From assembly GCA_965658225.1 (NCBI GenBank), contig CBFHRK010000048.1, forward strand, positions 1 through 15,869: a DNA stretch of 15,869 bases. The letters are read 5' to 3'. Within the stretch, counting starts at the first letter, position 1, and every line of letters starts with the position of its first letter. The translations under genes were made by a program, and so were the position numbers. The stretch is from ECT2AJA-044 sp965658225 (GTDB lineage Bacteria > Bacteroidota > Bacteroidia > Flavobacteriales > ECT2AJA-044). The notes under the pieces are model-generated. The model did no database searches. It was not told where the DNA came from and was given only the letters and a program-made list of their open reading frames with translations. Positions 1-6,997 of this stretch are shown piece after piece.

Positions 1-107
1 AGGGGACAACGAAAAACCGCTGAAGCGGATTCATTCATTCAGCTATGGGTACAATGCCATTTCGACATTAAGGACCTAGCCGCGAATGCGGTGCAGTCCT
101 TATTCTC
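1..107. repeat. Degenerate leading unit of the palindrome array
   Basis: This stretch has no supportable gene and contains several small hairpins. CCGC-TGAA-GCGG lies at 17-28. A larger one at 71-100 pairs AGGAC with GTCCT and, inside it, CCGC with GCGG around a GAAT loop. The bases around 58-73 (CCATTTCGACATTAAGGA) resemble the linker CATTTATCGAATTAAGGA repeated in the array that follows. It therefore looks like a decayed or rearranged older copy of the same unit. The left edge may continue beyond the window. Confidence 0.5.
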
Positions 108-112
108 CTTCA

Positions 113-171
113 CCCACGAATGAATTAATGGACTTGGTTTCCTAGTTATAGCCCACCATTTCAATGGTGGG
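113..171. repeat. Palindrome doublet 1 (A1 degenerate, B1 intact)
   Basis: A1 (113-132) has lost complementarity in its right arm (AATTAATGGA where the intact copy has AATTCGTGGG). B1 (152-171) is a perfect 9 bp stem. The right arm of A1 can no longer form a good hairpin or pair with B1, so this is the more decayed unit of the array. Confidence 0.7.
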
Positions 172-217
172 TCCCGAGCATCCTCATTTATCGAATTAAG
201 GAATTTGTCTTCCTTCA

Positions 218-277
218 CCCACGAATGAATTCGTGGGCTTGGTTTTCCTGAACGTAGCCCACCATTTCAATGGTGGG
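218..277. repeat. Palindrome doublet 2 (A2 and B2 both perfect)
   Basis: A2 (218-237) and B2 (258-277) are both perfect 9 bp stems separated by 20 bp. GTGGGCT at 233-239 and AGCCCAC at 256-262 are complementary, so A+B hairpins and a single long-range A/B stem are alternative folds of this segment. Confidence 0.8.
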
Positions 278-324
278 GCCTCGAGCATCCTCATTTATCG
301 AATTAAGGATTATGGCTCCCTTCA

Positions 325-384
325 CCCACGAATGAATTCATGGGCCTGGTTTTCTAGAACATAGCCCACCATTTCAATGGTGGG
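325..384. repeat. Palindrome doublet 3, running into the next gene
   Basis: A3 (325-344) has one arm mismatch (ATTCATGGG in place of ATTCGTGGG). B3 (365-384) is perfect. Its last base, G384, is the first base of the GTG that opens the following reading frame, so repeat and nominal gene start abut or overlap. Confidence 0.75.
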
Positions 385-1511
385 TGGCTCAACCAAAACC
401 GACACAAATCGGACACAAACAATCAATAGTCTTATTCAGTAAGTTTAAGCCATCAAACAAACCTTCACTCGTGAACCTCGACCCTTTAACAAATAAGAAA
501 ATCCTCATCTACGGGGCCAACGGCTATACGGGCCAATTAATGGTGCGTACTTTCAAGGAGTACGGATTATCGCCTATTCTTGCGGGGAGGAGCGATGCAG
601 TTGCGAAAACAGCAATCGACCTCGATTTAGACTACACAGTCTTTGAGGTGCACGAAGCCAAGAAAGAACTTTCGGAAATCGATTTCCTGATAAATACGGC
701 CGGACCTTTCCGCGCAACGCAAGGCCCTTTGATGGATGCCTGTATTGAAACCGGTACGCATTACATTGATGTGTCTGGAAAATGGAAGGAAGTGGATCGC
801 GCCATAGAACGTGATCAAAGGGCCCGCGAAGCGGGAGTGGTTTTGCTGCCTTCGGCAGGATTTGGCATTGCGCCGCCCGATATAGCCGCCCATATCGCTC
901 TGTCGAAAATCGAAACACCGGAATCAGCTTTTACCGTAGCCGCCACTTATGGCGGAGTTTCGCGGGGAACGCTCTACTCTATGTTGAGCGAAATTGATGA
1001 GGTTGGAATCGTTTGGCGAAAAGGGGCCAATGTACCCGCGCATCCGGCCGAGGAGGCCGTAGAAATAGAACTGTTTGGCACGAAAGTTAAAGCCGTAAAT
1101 AACCCCTTGCGGGCCGATTTGCGAACCGTGCCCCACGCCACAAAAGTGCCGAATTACCAATCGTTCATGAAGCTTCCGAACTTTGCTATTGGCATGATGA
1201 ACGGGAAATTAGGCGGGCTGCGAAAACTAATTCTCAGTAAAATTCACTGGCTGCCCCTGGGCCCAAACGAGAAACAATTGAAAAGCGGCCATACACTCGT
1301 TTACGCCGAAGCCCGAAACCAACAGGGCAATATTTGTCGGGTACATCTAAAAGGCCCGGAGGCGTATTTGTTTACAGTCGAGTTAGTGCGTTTGTTCCTG
1401 ATACGTATTGCGGAAGGGAATACAAGGGCCGGATTCACCACCCCCGGTCAATGGATCCGCGAGGATATAGAGGGAATTCCTGGAGTGAAAGTCGTTGTTC
1501 AGCACGAATAA
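384..1511 (+). CDS. Saccharopine dehydrogenase-like NADP-binding oxidoreductase (COG3268 type)
   Basis: The predicted cytoplasmic protein has 375 residues from the GTG at 384. A dinucleotide-binding Rossmann motif, ILIYGANGYTGQ, sits at residues 40-51. AGR at 67-69 is suited to binding NADP phosphate. Further family blocks are INTAGPFRATQGP (103-115), THYIDVSG and LLPSAGFGIAPPD. The family is annotated as saccharopine dehydrogenase or trans-acting enoyl reductase, but substrates of bacterial members are mostly unknown, so I do not assign a reaction. The start is doubtful: no in-frame ATG occurs before residue 53, the GTG at 384 lies on the edge of a repeat palindrome, and relatives usually begin just before the Rossmann strand. 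GTG at 471 (residue 30) is an alternative. The gene converges on the phytase gene with a 15 bp gap and no clear terminator between them. Confidence 0.82.
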   Translation: MAQPKPTQIGHKQSIVLFSKFKPSNKPSLVNLDPLTNKKILIYGANGYTGQLMVRTFKEYGLSPILAGRSDAVAKTAIDLDLDYTVFEVHEAKKELSEIDFLINTAGPFRATQGPLMDACIETGTHYIDVSGKWKEVDRAIERDQRAREAGVVLLPSAGFGIAPPDIAAHIALSKIETPESAFTVAATYGGVSRGTLYSMLSEIDEVGIVWRKGANVPAHPAEEAVEIELFGTKVKAVNNPLRADLRTVPHATKVPNYQSFMKLPNFAIGMMNGKLGGLRKLILSKIHWLPLGPNEKQLKSGHTLVYAEARNQQGNICRVHLKGPEAYLFTVELVRLFLIRIAEGNTRAGFTTPGQWIREDIEGIPGVKVVVQHE

Positions 1512-1526
1512 TGAATTCAATCCAAC

Positions 1527-2621
1527 TCAGTACTTAAGGGGAGGGTTCATTTTTTGGGCAATCTCATCCCATCGAATGATTTTGAAATTTTGAGCTTGCT
1601 TTACGCCATTTTCAAAATTCTCACCGTCCTGAACCACTAAAAATCCCTTTGGGTAGGAGGTGGTCGCAACGGAAGTAACGTCTATTCCGTCTGTTTCCTG
1701 AGTTCCGTCGATAGATCCATCAATAACTTTAAAACTTCCGAGGTAGTCGTAGGAATTGGTTCTATCGAACACGGCGTAGGTATTATTTCCTTGGCTGGAA
1801 AGAAGTAAATACCCCTCCGCATTAGAGCTTTGATACAATGCCAAACCCTCAACATCATACGCAATAGCAGGGTTGTCTTCCCCAGTTAACGGAATGCGCA
1901 CTCCCTCCGTGTTGTCATTTGGTTCGGCTCCGAAATAAAAAACGCCAGCGCCTTCTACCCCCACGAACAAGGTGCCGTGATGATCGTCGGCTACCATTCC
2001 TTCAACTTGACTGGGCAGTTGGAGCTCCCTCATTTTTACCGCTGAAAGGGAGTCGGTATTCCCATCTAATCGCCATTGTTCCACTTTACCGGTTTTGCTG
2101 TTGACAAAGGCATAGGTAGCATTGTCTGTAGCGCTTGTGTACAAGCAAAACCCGTAAACATCGGGTAAGTCCGATTTAATAGAGCCAGGCGTCAATAGAT
2201 GAACAGAACCATTTTCTCCGTCAATTCTCCAGAAATCCATTCCGATATTGTCGCGATTACTTCCGCCCGCGAGGGCGATTTGCGCACCTTGATAGCTAAA
2301 ACCATTTCGCACATCCACGTTATTGATGCGACCCACTGTATCGGTCATTAACCGCGTACCGTTTAAATCGAAAACATCCAGACCTAAAGTTTTATCGGAA
2401 CCGAGAATGAGGCTTTTGTCGGGATCCGTAGGATGAATCCAAATGGCCGGATCATCGGCAGCGTCGTCGTTCGGATTTGCAGAAACGGGTTCGGTTTGAG
2501 CCGTTGCCGTAACCAGACGCAGTACTGTATCTGGGAACGCTTGAAGGGCGGTTTGTTCTTGAGCTTCGTGCTGGCAAGCTGCCAGCATAAACAGTGTGAA
2601 AAGGACGATTAAATACTTCAT
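1527..2621 (-). CDS. Beta-propeller phytase, outer-membrane or periplasmic lipoprotein
   Basis: The protein (364 aa) starts with an SPII signal ending in the lipobox LAAC (C16). The rest matches beta-propeller phytase (PF02333): ADDPAIWIHP at 55-64, then GRINNVDVRNGF, YAFVNSKTGKVEQWRL, an EGMVADDHHGTLFVGVEGAGV-like stretch, DVEGLALY, and ETDGIDVTS near the end. The Asp-rich first blade supplies Ca2+ ligands in characterised members, which release phosphate from myo-inositol hexakisphosphate and related esters. Length is close to Bacillus phytases (~380 aa), so it is a single-domain enzyme. The ATG begins 2 bp after the stop of the upstream TonB-dependent receptor gene, implying one transcript. 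Linked TonB receptor and phytase genes are a known arrangement in other bacteria. Role as a secreted phytase: high confidence; true substrate in situ: inferred. Confidence 0.93.
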   Translation of the reverse strand: MKYLIVLFTLFMLAACQHEAQEQTALQAFPDTVLRLVTATAQTEPVSANPNDDAADDPAIWIHPTDPDKSLILGSDKTLGLDVFDLNGTRLMTDTVGRINNVDVRNGFSYQGAQIALAGGSNRDNIGMDFWRIDGENGSVHLLTPGSIKSDLPDVYGFCLYTSATDNATYAFVNSKTGKVEQWRLDGNTDSLSAVKMRELQLPSQVEGMVADDHHGTLFVGVEGAGVFYFGAEPNDNTEGVRIPLTGEDNPAIAYDVEGLALYQSSNAEGYLLLSSQGNNTYAVFDRTNSYDYLGSFKVIDGSIDGTQETDGIDVTSVATTSYPKGFLVVQDGENFENGVKQAQNFKIIRWDEIAQKMNPPLKY

Positions 2622-2623
2622 TT

Positions 2624-5509
2624 TTAAAAGATCAATCGGACACCGATACGTGCCCAGTAAGAATAGTACTCAGTTTGTAAAATACGGCGGTTTTCGGGCG
2701 GACCTAAATAGAAGCGCAGTGGCGTATTGGTAACATTTCGAACGTCGTAGAAAATCTGAACCACGTCATTCAGTTGATAGTATCCATTGATATCGACGCG
2801 CCATTGAGCACCGTAGTATTCGTCGAGATCTGGATCAACGCCGAGCGTGTGAAGATAGGTGTCGCTGTAATTGGCCGATACTTTGAGATAAAACTTTGGG
2901 GAGTCGTAGAATAGTGCGAGGTTGAGCGCATTTGGCGACTGACCGGGTAAGGGTATCGTTTCTGTTTCTTTTGGGTCGAAGAACTCACTGTAATCGCCCC
3001 CAATTTCAACAACGTTTATATTGTCGTTGGCAGGGTACCTTTTGGCAATTACCCCTTCGGATTGCGTGAAGGTATAGTTGGCAAATACACCGAGGTTTTT
3101 CCAGTGATTCGGTAGGCGATTGAAAAAGGTTTGAGCCTGTATTTCTGCCCCACCCACATAGGCTTCAAGTCCATTTAATGGGAGCTCAATTTGCACTTTG
3201 CTGTAGTTTGAAAGAGTTGGATCCCCTTCGTAACCGAATACTTGGTAATTAAAGATGAAATTGTCTATATCCTTGTAAAATACTCCTCCGCTAATCATGT
3301 TTCGCCCTTTCCAATAGTATTCTGCTAAAAAGTCCAGATTCATAGCAAAAGGATACTTGATGTTGGGATTTCCGAATCGGACTTCCGTTCGTTCGTTTTG
3401 TATACGATAGGGAATCACATCACGGAAATTGGGTCGTGCGTATGAATAGGTAATAGCTGCTCGAATATTGAAATTTCGATTTACCGTGTACTTAAATTGT
3501 AGGTTGGGTAATAGAAAATCTTGAATCCGCTGATCGGTCACCGTATCTAAATCCGTAAAATATCCCGATGAACTTTTAAAAATTTGATAGCCCTCATAGG
3601 TAATATTAGTACGCTCGAATCGAAGTCCCCCTAATATCATGAGTCGATCGATATGGTGAGTAGCCATTGCATAGTAGGCCTGAACATCTTCAGTTGCCGT
3701 ATAGTCTTGAGCATAGGTGCGCTCGAGGGTTTCCGTAATCCCTTGGTCTCCGTACACGAATAGGGTGGGGTAACGCTCATAGAACGATCTCATTTCGTCG
3801 GGATCGGGCATAAATTCCATTTCATAACCTCGGTTCAGAAGATTATCGGTGTAAAAATCTCCGTGAACGGTAGCTACACTTAATGGAGGACCACCAAGCG
3901 GGTAAATGTTTGAGTTTTCAAAGTACGCGCCAAAACTGTGGGCTTGAACATCGCGAGATTTATCTTTTCCTCGGATAAGGGTGCCAAACTTTATGTATCC
4001 GTGATTCTGGCCTTGTCCGTAGGGAATTTCAAGATCGAACCGACCAATTAGGTTTCTGTCTCGAGCTTCGTGATTTTCGAAAAGCAGCTGGCTGAGGTCA
4101 TAATTTTCATAATCGTACGCGTTCGCGGCATTATCTCCTCCTGGAAAAGAAACGGTCGGGAAATCGGGTTCCGTTCGGTCCCATTTCATGGTAATTGCCT
4201 GGCCCGGGTTGTCGAAAACGGCTTCCATACGATTGGGTTGCGACTCTCGAGCCTCAGACCAGGCGAGTTCGTACTTCAATTTTGCCCAATTCCAAGTATG
4301 CTCTGCACCCACGCTAATGGTAGAAATATTTTGAATCTTTTCTCGGTCTTTTAAATCGTGATCAATTCCTCCGTATAAATAGGTCGATTCAGAAATGGCG
4401 TCGTCAAGGGTGTACACTTTTCTTCTTCTTGTTTCGTAATCGGAAAAGCGATTGTACATACCGCTGATATAGATGAGGTTGTTTTCGTCGATATAGTAAT
4501 CGAGGGTGGCGGAAAGCCCTGTTCTATTTCGAGTGATGTCGTAGTGGCGCAGTTGCACCTCGGTATACTGGATGTGGTAATTGTCGACGCCTGTATCGCC
4601 AAAAAACACACCCTTTTCGTATTTGAATTCCATATTGTCTGCCCCTTGCCTGCTTTGATTGTAGTTGGCATTTAATAAAAATCCGATACGTCCTTTGCGC
4701 TGAGAAAAGCTGAATTGCATTTCCCCATTGGGTGTGTTGCGCAAAGCGTTATATCCACCCGCTAGGGTGACATTAAAAATAGGTTCCGTGCTCTCGGCCC
4801 GTTTGGTAATTAAATTTACGGTTCCTCCAATCGCGTCACCATTCATATCGGGCCGAAGTACTTTAGCTACTTCTATGGTTTGTATTTGACTGGCATTGAT
4901 CACGTCCATTCCGACCGTGCGGATCGAACTTTCAGGGGATGGCAGTTGAATTCCGTTCACATTGAAATTCGTGAATTCGGGCGGTGTACCCCGGAGTTGT
5001 ACGTAACGCCCTTCTCCTTGATCGCGTTGCAATGTAATTCCAGAAACGCGTTGAATGGCGTCGGCGGCATTTAAATCAGGAAAGGATACGATCTGTTCTT
5101 GAGAAACAAGGATGACGATGTTCTCCGCTTCTTTTTGATTATTTAAGGTGCGCACTTGACCCGCAGCGCGCTCATTGACAACTACTTCACCTAATTCCAA
5201 CGACCCGGCAGCCAATAATATATTCTTTGTGTATGCTGCCTTTTCAGCCATTTCCATAGCGAATGTTTCATCGGTATATCCAATGAAACTTACGGTAAAA
5301 GTATGTCGCCCTTCGGGCAGATTGTCGATGAAGTAGTTACCATCGCTGTCGGTAGTGGTGCCTTTTCCCGAACCGTTCCAAACGATAGAAGCTCCGGGTA
5401 AGGGAGCTCCCGTTTCGGCATCTCGAACCGTTCCTGAAAGGTTCGCTGAAAGCACCGAGTTAGGCAGGAATGCGAATAACGACAAGACCAGAAGTAGAGT
5501 ACGGGTCAT
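2624..5509 (-). CDS. TonB-dependent receptor with CarboxypepD_reg-like domain, probably organophosphate (phytate) related
   Basis: This 961-residue outer-membrane transporter has a signal peptide (about 1-21) followed by a CarboxypepD_reg-like domain (about 23-100: SGTVRDAETGAPLPGASI, TTDSDGNYFIDNLPEG, FIGYTDE). The plug lies at about 120-235 (NAADAIQRVSGITLQRDQGE, VQLRGTPPEFTNFNVNG, IGGTVNLITK). A 22-strand-type beta barrel follows and ends in the aromatic residue of GVRLIF. Barrel motifs such as AAITYSYARPNFRDV resemble the TonB_Xanth_Caul (TIGR01782-like) subgroup more than SusC, and no SusD gene is adjacent. Position directly before the phytase gene (2 bp gap) suggests import of phytate, inositol phosphates, or a complex bearing them. 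The substrate is inferred from neighbours only. A strong hairpin lies just upstream of the start, so its expression may differ from the first gene of the cluster. Confidence 0.93.
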   Translation of the reverse strand: MTRTLLLVLSLFAFLPNSVLSANLSGTVRDAETGAPLPGASIVWNGSGKGTTTDSDGNYFIDNLPEGRHTFTVSFIGYTDETFAMEMAEKAAYTKNILLAAGSLELGEVVVNERAAGQVRTLNNQKEAENIVILVSQEQIVSFPDLNAADAIQRVSGITLQRDQGEGRYVQLRGTPPEFTNFNVNGIQLPSPESSIRTVGMDVINASQIQTIEVAKVLRPDMNGDAIGGTVNLITKRAESTEPIFNVTLAGGYNALRNTPNGEMQFSFSQRKGRIGFLLNANYNQSRQGADNMEFKYEKGVFFGDTGVDNYHIQYTEVQLRHYDITRNRTGLSATLDYYIDENNLIYISGMYNRFSDYETRRRKVYTLDDAISESTYLYGGIDHDLKDREKIQNISTISVGAEHTWNWAKLKYELAWSEARESQPNRMEAVFDNPGQAITMKWDRTEPDFPTVSFPGGDNAANAYDYENYDLSQLLFENHEARDRNLIGRFDLEIPYGQGQNHGYIKFGTLIRGKDKSRDVQAHSFGAYFENSNIYPLGGPPLSVATVHGDFYTDNLLNRGYEMEFMPDPDEMRSFYERYPTLFVYGDQGITETLERTYAQDYTATEDVQAYYAMATHHIDRLMILGGLRFERTNITYEGYQIFKSSSGYFTDLDTVTDQRIQDFLLPNLQFKYTVNRNFNIRAAITYSYARPNFRDVIPYRIQNERTEVRFGNPNIKYPFAMNLDFLAEYYWKGRNMISGGVFYKDIDNFIFNYQVFGYEGDPTLSNYSKVQIELPLNGLEAYVGGAEIQAQTFFNRLPNHWKNLGVFANYTFTQSEGVIAKRYPANDNINVVEIGGDYSEFFDPKETETIPLPGQSPNALNLALFYDSPKFYLKVSANYSDTYLHTLGVDPDLDEYYGAQWRVDINGYYQLNDVVQIFYDVRNVTNTPLRFYLGPPENRRILQTEYYSYWARIGVRLIF

Positions 5510-5521
5510 AAGCGCTGAATG

Positions 5522-5558
5522 AATAAAGCAGGAGGGATTTCGCCCTCCTGCCTTTATT
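5522..5558 (-). terminator. Strong hairpin between the T9SS protein gene and the TonB receptor gene
   Basis: GCAGGAGGG (5528-5536) pairs perfectly with CCCTCCTGC (5543-5551) around a 6-base loop. AATAAA and TTTATT extend the stem with one bulged base. On the minus strand the hairpin is followed by TTTATTC, a weak U-tract. It lies between the stop at 5575 and the receptor start at 5509, about 13 bp from that start. It may be a partial terminator or a processing/stability element that reduces receptor and phytase mRNA relative to the first gene. A full operon break is possible, but I see no clear promoter in the 65 bp gap. Confidence 0.65.
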
Positions 5559-5574
5559 GTACTTATTGGATTGC

Positions 5575-6591
5575 TTATTTAAGCACTACTTTTTTAGTAG
5601 CAGTAGATCCATTTTGCGTTAGGTGTACGAGGTACATTCCAGAACTGAGTCCGGTTACGTCCAAGGCGTTTAATTGACCTTGGATTTCATAAGTGCGCAC
5701 TGCTTGACCTGCCAAGTTGACGATGTTTACCGTAGCAGGCTCCATGTGGTTTAAAGACACGTTTAAGGTACCATCCGTTACGGGGTTTGGGTAAACATTG
5801 AAAAGGTTCGCCGAAACTTCGTCTAAACTTGCTGGACCTTGGTGATATACCTGAAGGTAAGGACGACGCTCAGGGTGGTTCGTTCCGTCTCCTGGGTTCC
5901 CCATAGGATCTACATCATCCGGGTCAGCAATGTTTTCGAATGAGGTGAATTCGCGTGCGTTTTCAACAGTACTTGGGCCTTGATTTTGAGGTAAGAAAAT
6001 AAGAGCCAAGGAATTTCCGCTTTGCCAGTTGGGTCGATTGACAATTTCTTGAATCACAGAGCTAATGTCGGCCGTTTTGTACGGTTGCCAAATTACCCAA
6101 TCCTCTGCCACTGTCCAATTAACTTGAGCCGCTGTTTGAGGGCGATCCGTAAGTAAATACGAGTCATTAAAGCCATTAGCTTCGTCGAAAGTAAGCGCAT
6201 TGTCTGTTGCTTCTCCAACAATCGTTAAGATCGCAATATCCGCGGCACTTTTGCCTTCATGCGCGTGAAAAACGACAAACGCAGAATCGATTGGCGCACC
6301 CTGAGGGATCATAATGCTCGTAAAACGAAGTCCGAGCGTGAGGAGGTTTTGATCAGATGGATCGCCTTCCCAGCCAGCATCTAAATCGTCGTCGTAGTAG
6401 CTGTCTACTTCGTCGTTTTCTTGTTCTACATCATCCGTAGAAAGGTCGAGCGTAATAATAGTTCCATTGTCCAATGTGTCGGTGATTGTTCCGCCAGTTC
6501 CTTGGATAAATCGTTCGAAATAAGTCGATTGAGCAGAAGCTCCAAAAGTAAGAGCGCACACAAGCGCCAAAGAGAGTAATGATTTCATCAT
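5575..6591 (-). CDS. Secreted T9SS type A sorting-domain protein with a DNRLRE/jelly-roll-like domain
   Basis: The protein has 338 residues. An SPI signal (MMKSLLSLALVCALTFGASA) is followed by an acidic stretch (residues 53-80, rich in Asp/Glu, possibly Ca2+ binding) and a beta-rich domain with LGLRFTSIMIPQGAPIDSAFV, EATDNALTF, DRPQTAAQVNWTV and VNRPNWQSGNSLAL. These resemble DNRLRE-type carbohydrate-binding or adhesion modules. The last ~75 residues (NVYPNPVTDGTLNVS, LSSGMYLVHL, KKVVLK) form a classic Por-secretion (TIGR04183-type) sorting domain, so the protein should cross the outer membrane by T9SS and attach to the surface. It is the first gene of the phytase cluster. No catalytic motif is evident. 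A surface binding partner for the substrate is plausible but unproven. The first of two adjacent ATGs is used; the second (6588) is equally possible. Confidence 0.85.
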   Translation of the reverse strand: MMKSLLSLALVCALTFGASAQSTYFERFIQGTGGTITDTLDNGTIITLDLSTDDVEQENDEVDSYYDDDLDAGWEGDPSDQNLLTLGLRFTSIMIPQGAPIDSAFVVFHAHEGKSAADIAILTIVGEATDNALTFDEANGFNDSYLLTDRPQTAAQVNWTVAEDWVIWQPYKTADISSVIQEIVNRPNWQSGNSLALIFLPQNQGPSTVENAREFTSFENIADPDDVDPMGNPGDGTNHPERRPYLQVYHQGPASLDEVSANLFNVYPNPVTDGTLNVSLNHMEPATVNIVNLAGQAVRTYEIQGQLNALDVTGLSSGMYLVHLTQNGSTATKKVVLK

Positions 6592-6724
6592 AATGGTGAT
6601 TTAAAGTTCACCACGAAGTTGGAGAATCAGGCTTACTCTGCAGTTAGTAGGCTGTTAAGAGAGGGTGAAGTACCGTCTGCCCGTTAGGGCACTACGAGTA
6701 GATAATGTAAAGGGATGTGTTCGC

Positions 6725-6732
6725 CAAAGTTA
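6725..6732 (-). promoter_or_regulatory. Candidate -7 box TAACTTTG for the T9SS protein-receptor-phytase cluster
   Basis: On the minus strand the octamer TAACTTTG matches the Bacteroidota consensus TAnnTTTG exactly. No good TTG lies 17-23 bp upstream, so the -33 element is weak or absent. If used, transcription would start near 6720 and give a leader of roughly 130 nt before the start at 6591. Confidence 0.4.
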
Positions 6733-6985
6733 CTAGATGGTTTAGCTTTGAGCAGATTGTAAGCCACTAGCCTTGAAAAATAAAGCTGTAAGCCCGAATT
6801 GTTTAGGATTTTGTACTTCTTTCAATTCTAATGCTGACTTTATGGTTTCTGCGGATGAAGCGGAGCCTCGATTATTTAAGAGGAAGAGTAATGCTGGTTG
6901 GAAATAGTTGAAAATGCTGATTTGAAATTTTAGATGGATTAACGGTTTACGATCGTATAAGCGTACGTTTCAGGAGTCGATTTCT

Positions 6986-6993
6986 TACCTTTA
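6986..6993 (+). promoter_or_regulatory. Candidate -7 box TACCTTTA for the Fur-family gene
   Basis: The box matches TAnnTTTG at all but the last position. Only four bases separate it from the GTG at 6998. Initiation at the usual distance would fall on or next to the start codon, predicting a leaderless or nearly leaderless mRNA. CAGGAG at 6971-6976 is too far (21 bp) to serve as a ribosome binding site for this start. Confidence 0.4.
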
Positions 6994-6997
6994 TAAC

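Larger units (their letters stand above)
108..384. repeat. Tandem REP/REPIN-like palindrome array, about three ~106 bp units
   Basis: Each unit has hairpin A (best copy CCCACGAATGAATTCGTGGG), a ~20 bp spacer, hairpin B (CCCACCATTTCAATGGTGGG), and a linker containing GAGCATCCTCATTTATCGAA. A starts at 113, 218 and 325; B starts at 152, 258 and 365, so the period is 105-107 bp. Both palindromes have 9 bp arms around 2 bp. The right arm of A (GTGGGCT) can also pair with the left arm of B (AGCCCAC), so each A-B pair is an inverted doublet, as in REPINs. Such elements are mobilised elsewhere by RAYT (TnpA-REP) transposases. No RAYT gene is visible in this window, so that link is inference. Confidence 0.8.
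6592..6997. other. 406 bp divergent intergenic region
   Basis: No supportable ORF or known RNA family is seen. It holds a candidate minus-strand -7 box (6725-6732) for the phytase cluster and a plus-strand box (6986-6993) for the regulator gene. Small inverted repeats are GGTGA/TCACC (6595-6599 with 6608-6612, 3 bp from the first start codon on the minus strand), GCCC-GTTA-GGGC (6679-6690), and the 10 bp palindrome TACGATCGTA (6948-6957). About 220 bp in the middle (6735-6945) has no recognisable structure. Confidence 0.6.

Noticed and set aside
108..384. CRISPR array
   Set aside because: The whole ~106 bp unit is repeated, including the linker. There are no short identical repeats separated by unique spacers, and there are no cas genes.
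1042..1059. 18 bp sequence identical to 15329-15346 (ATCCGGCCGAGGAGGCCG)
   Set aside because: Both copies lie in coding regions in frame, encoding similar PAEEA stretches in unrelated proteins. There are no flanking similarities, so it looks like coincidence.
1334..1537. 67-codon plus-strand ORF overlapping the end of the oxidoreductase gene
   Set aside because: A shadow frame of a well-supported gene, with no independent motif or start signal.
1575..1620. Inverted repeat TTTTGAAA/TTTCAAAA as terminator of the oxidoreductase gene
   Set aside because: An A/T-only stem with a long loop inside the phytase coding region; too weak to support a terminator.
6948..6957. Palindrome TACGATCGTA as an autoregulatory Fur-family box
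   Set aside because: It is only a 10 bp palindrome with no 7-1-7 geometry and no resemblance to the 8209-8223 site. Too little evidence to call an operator.
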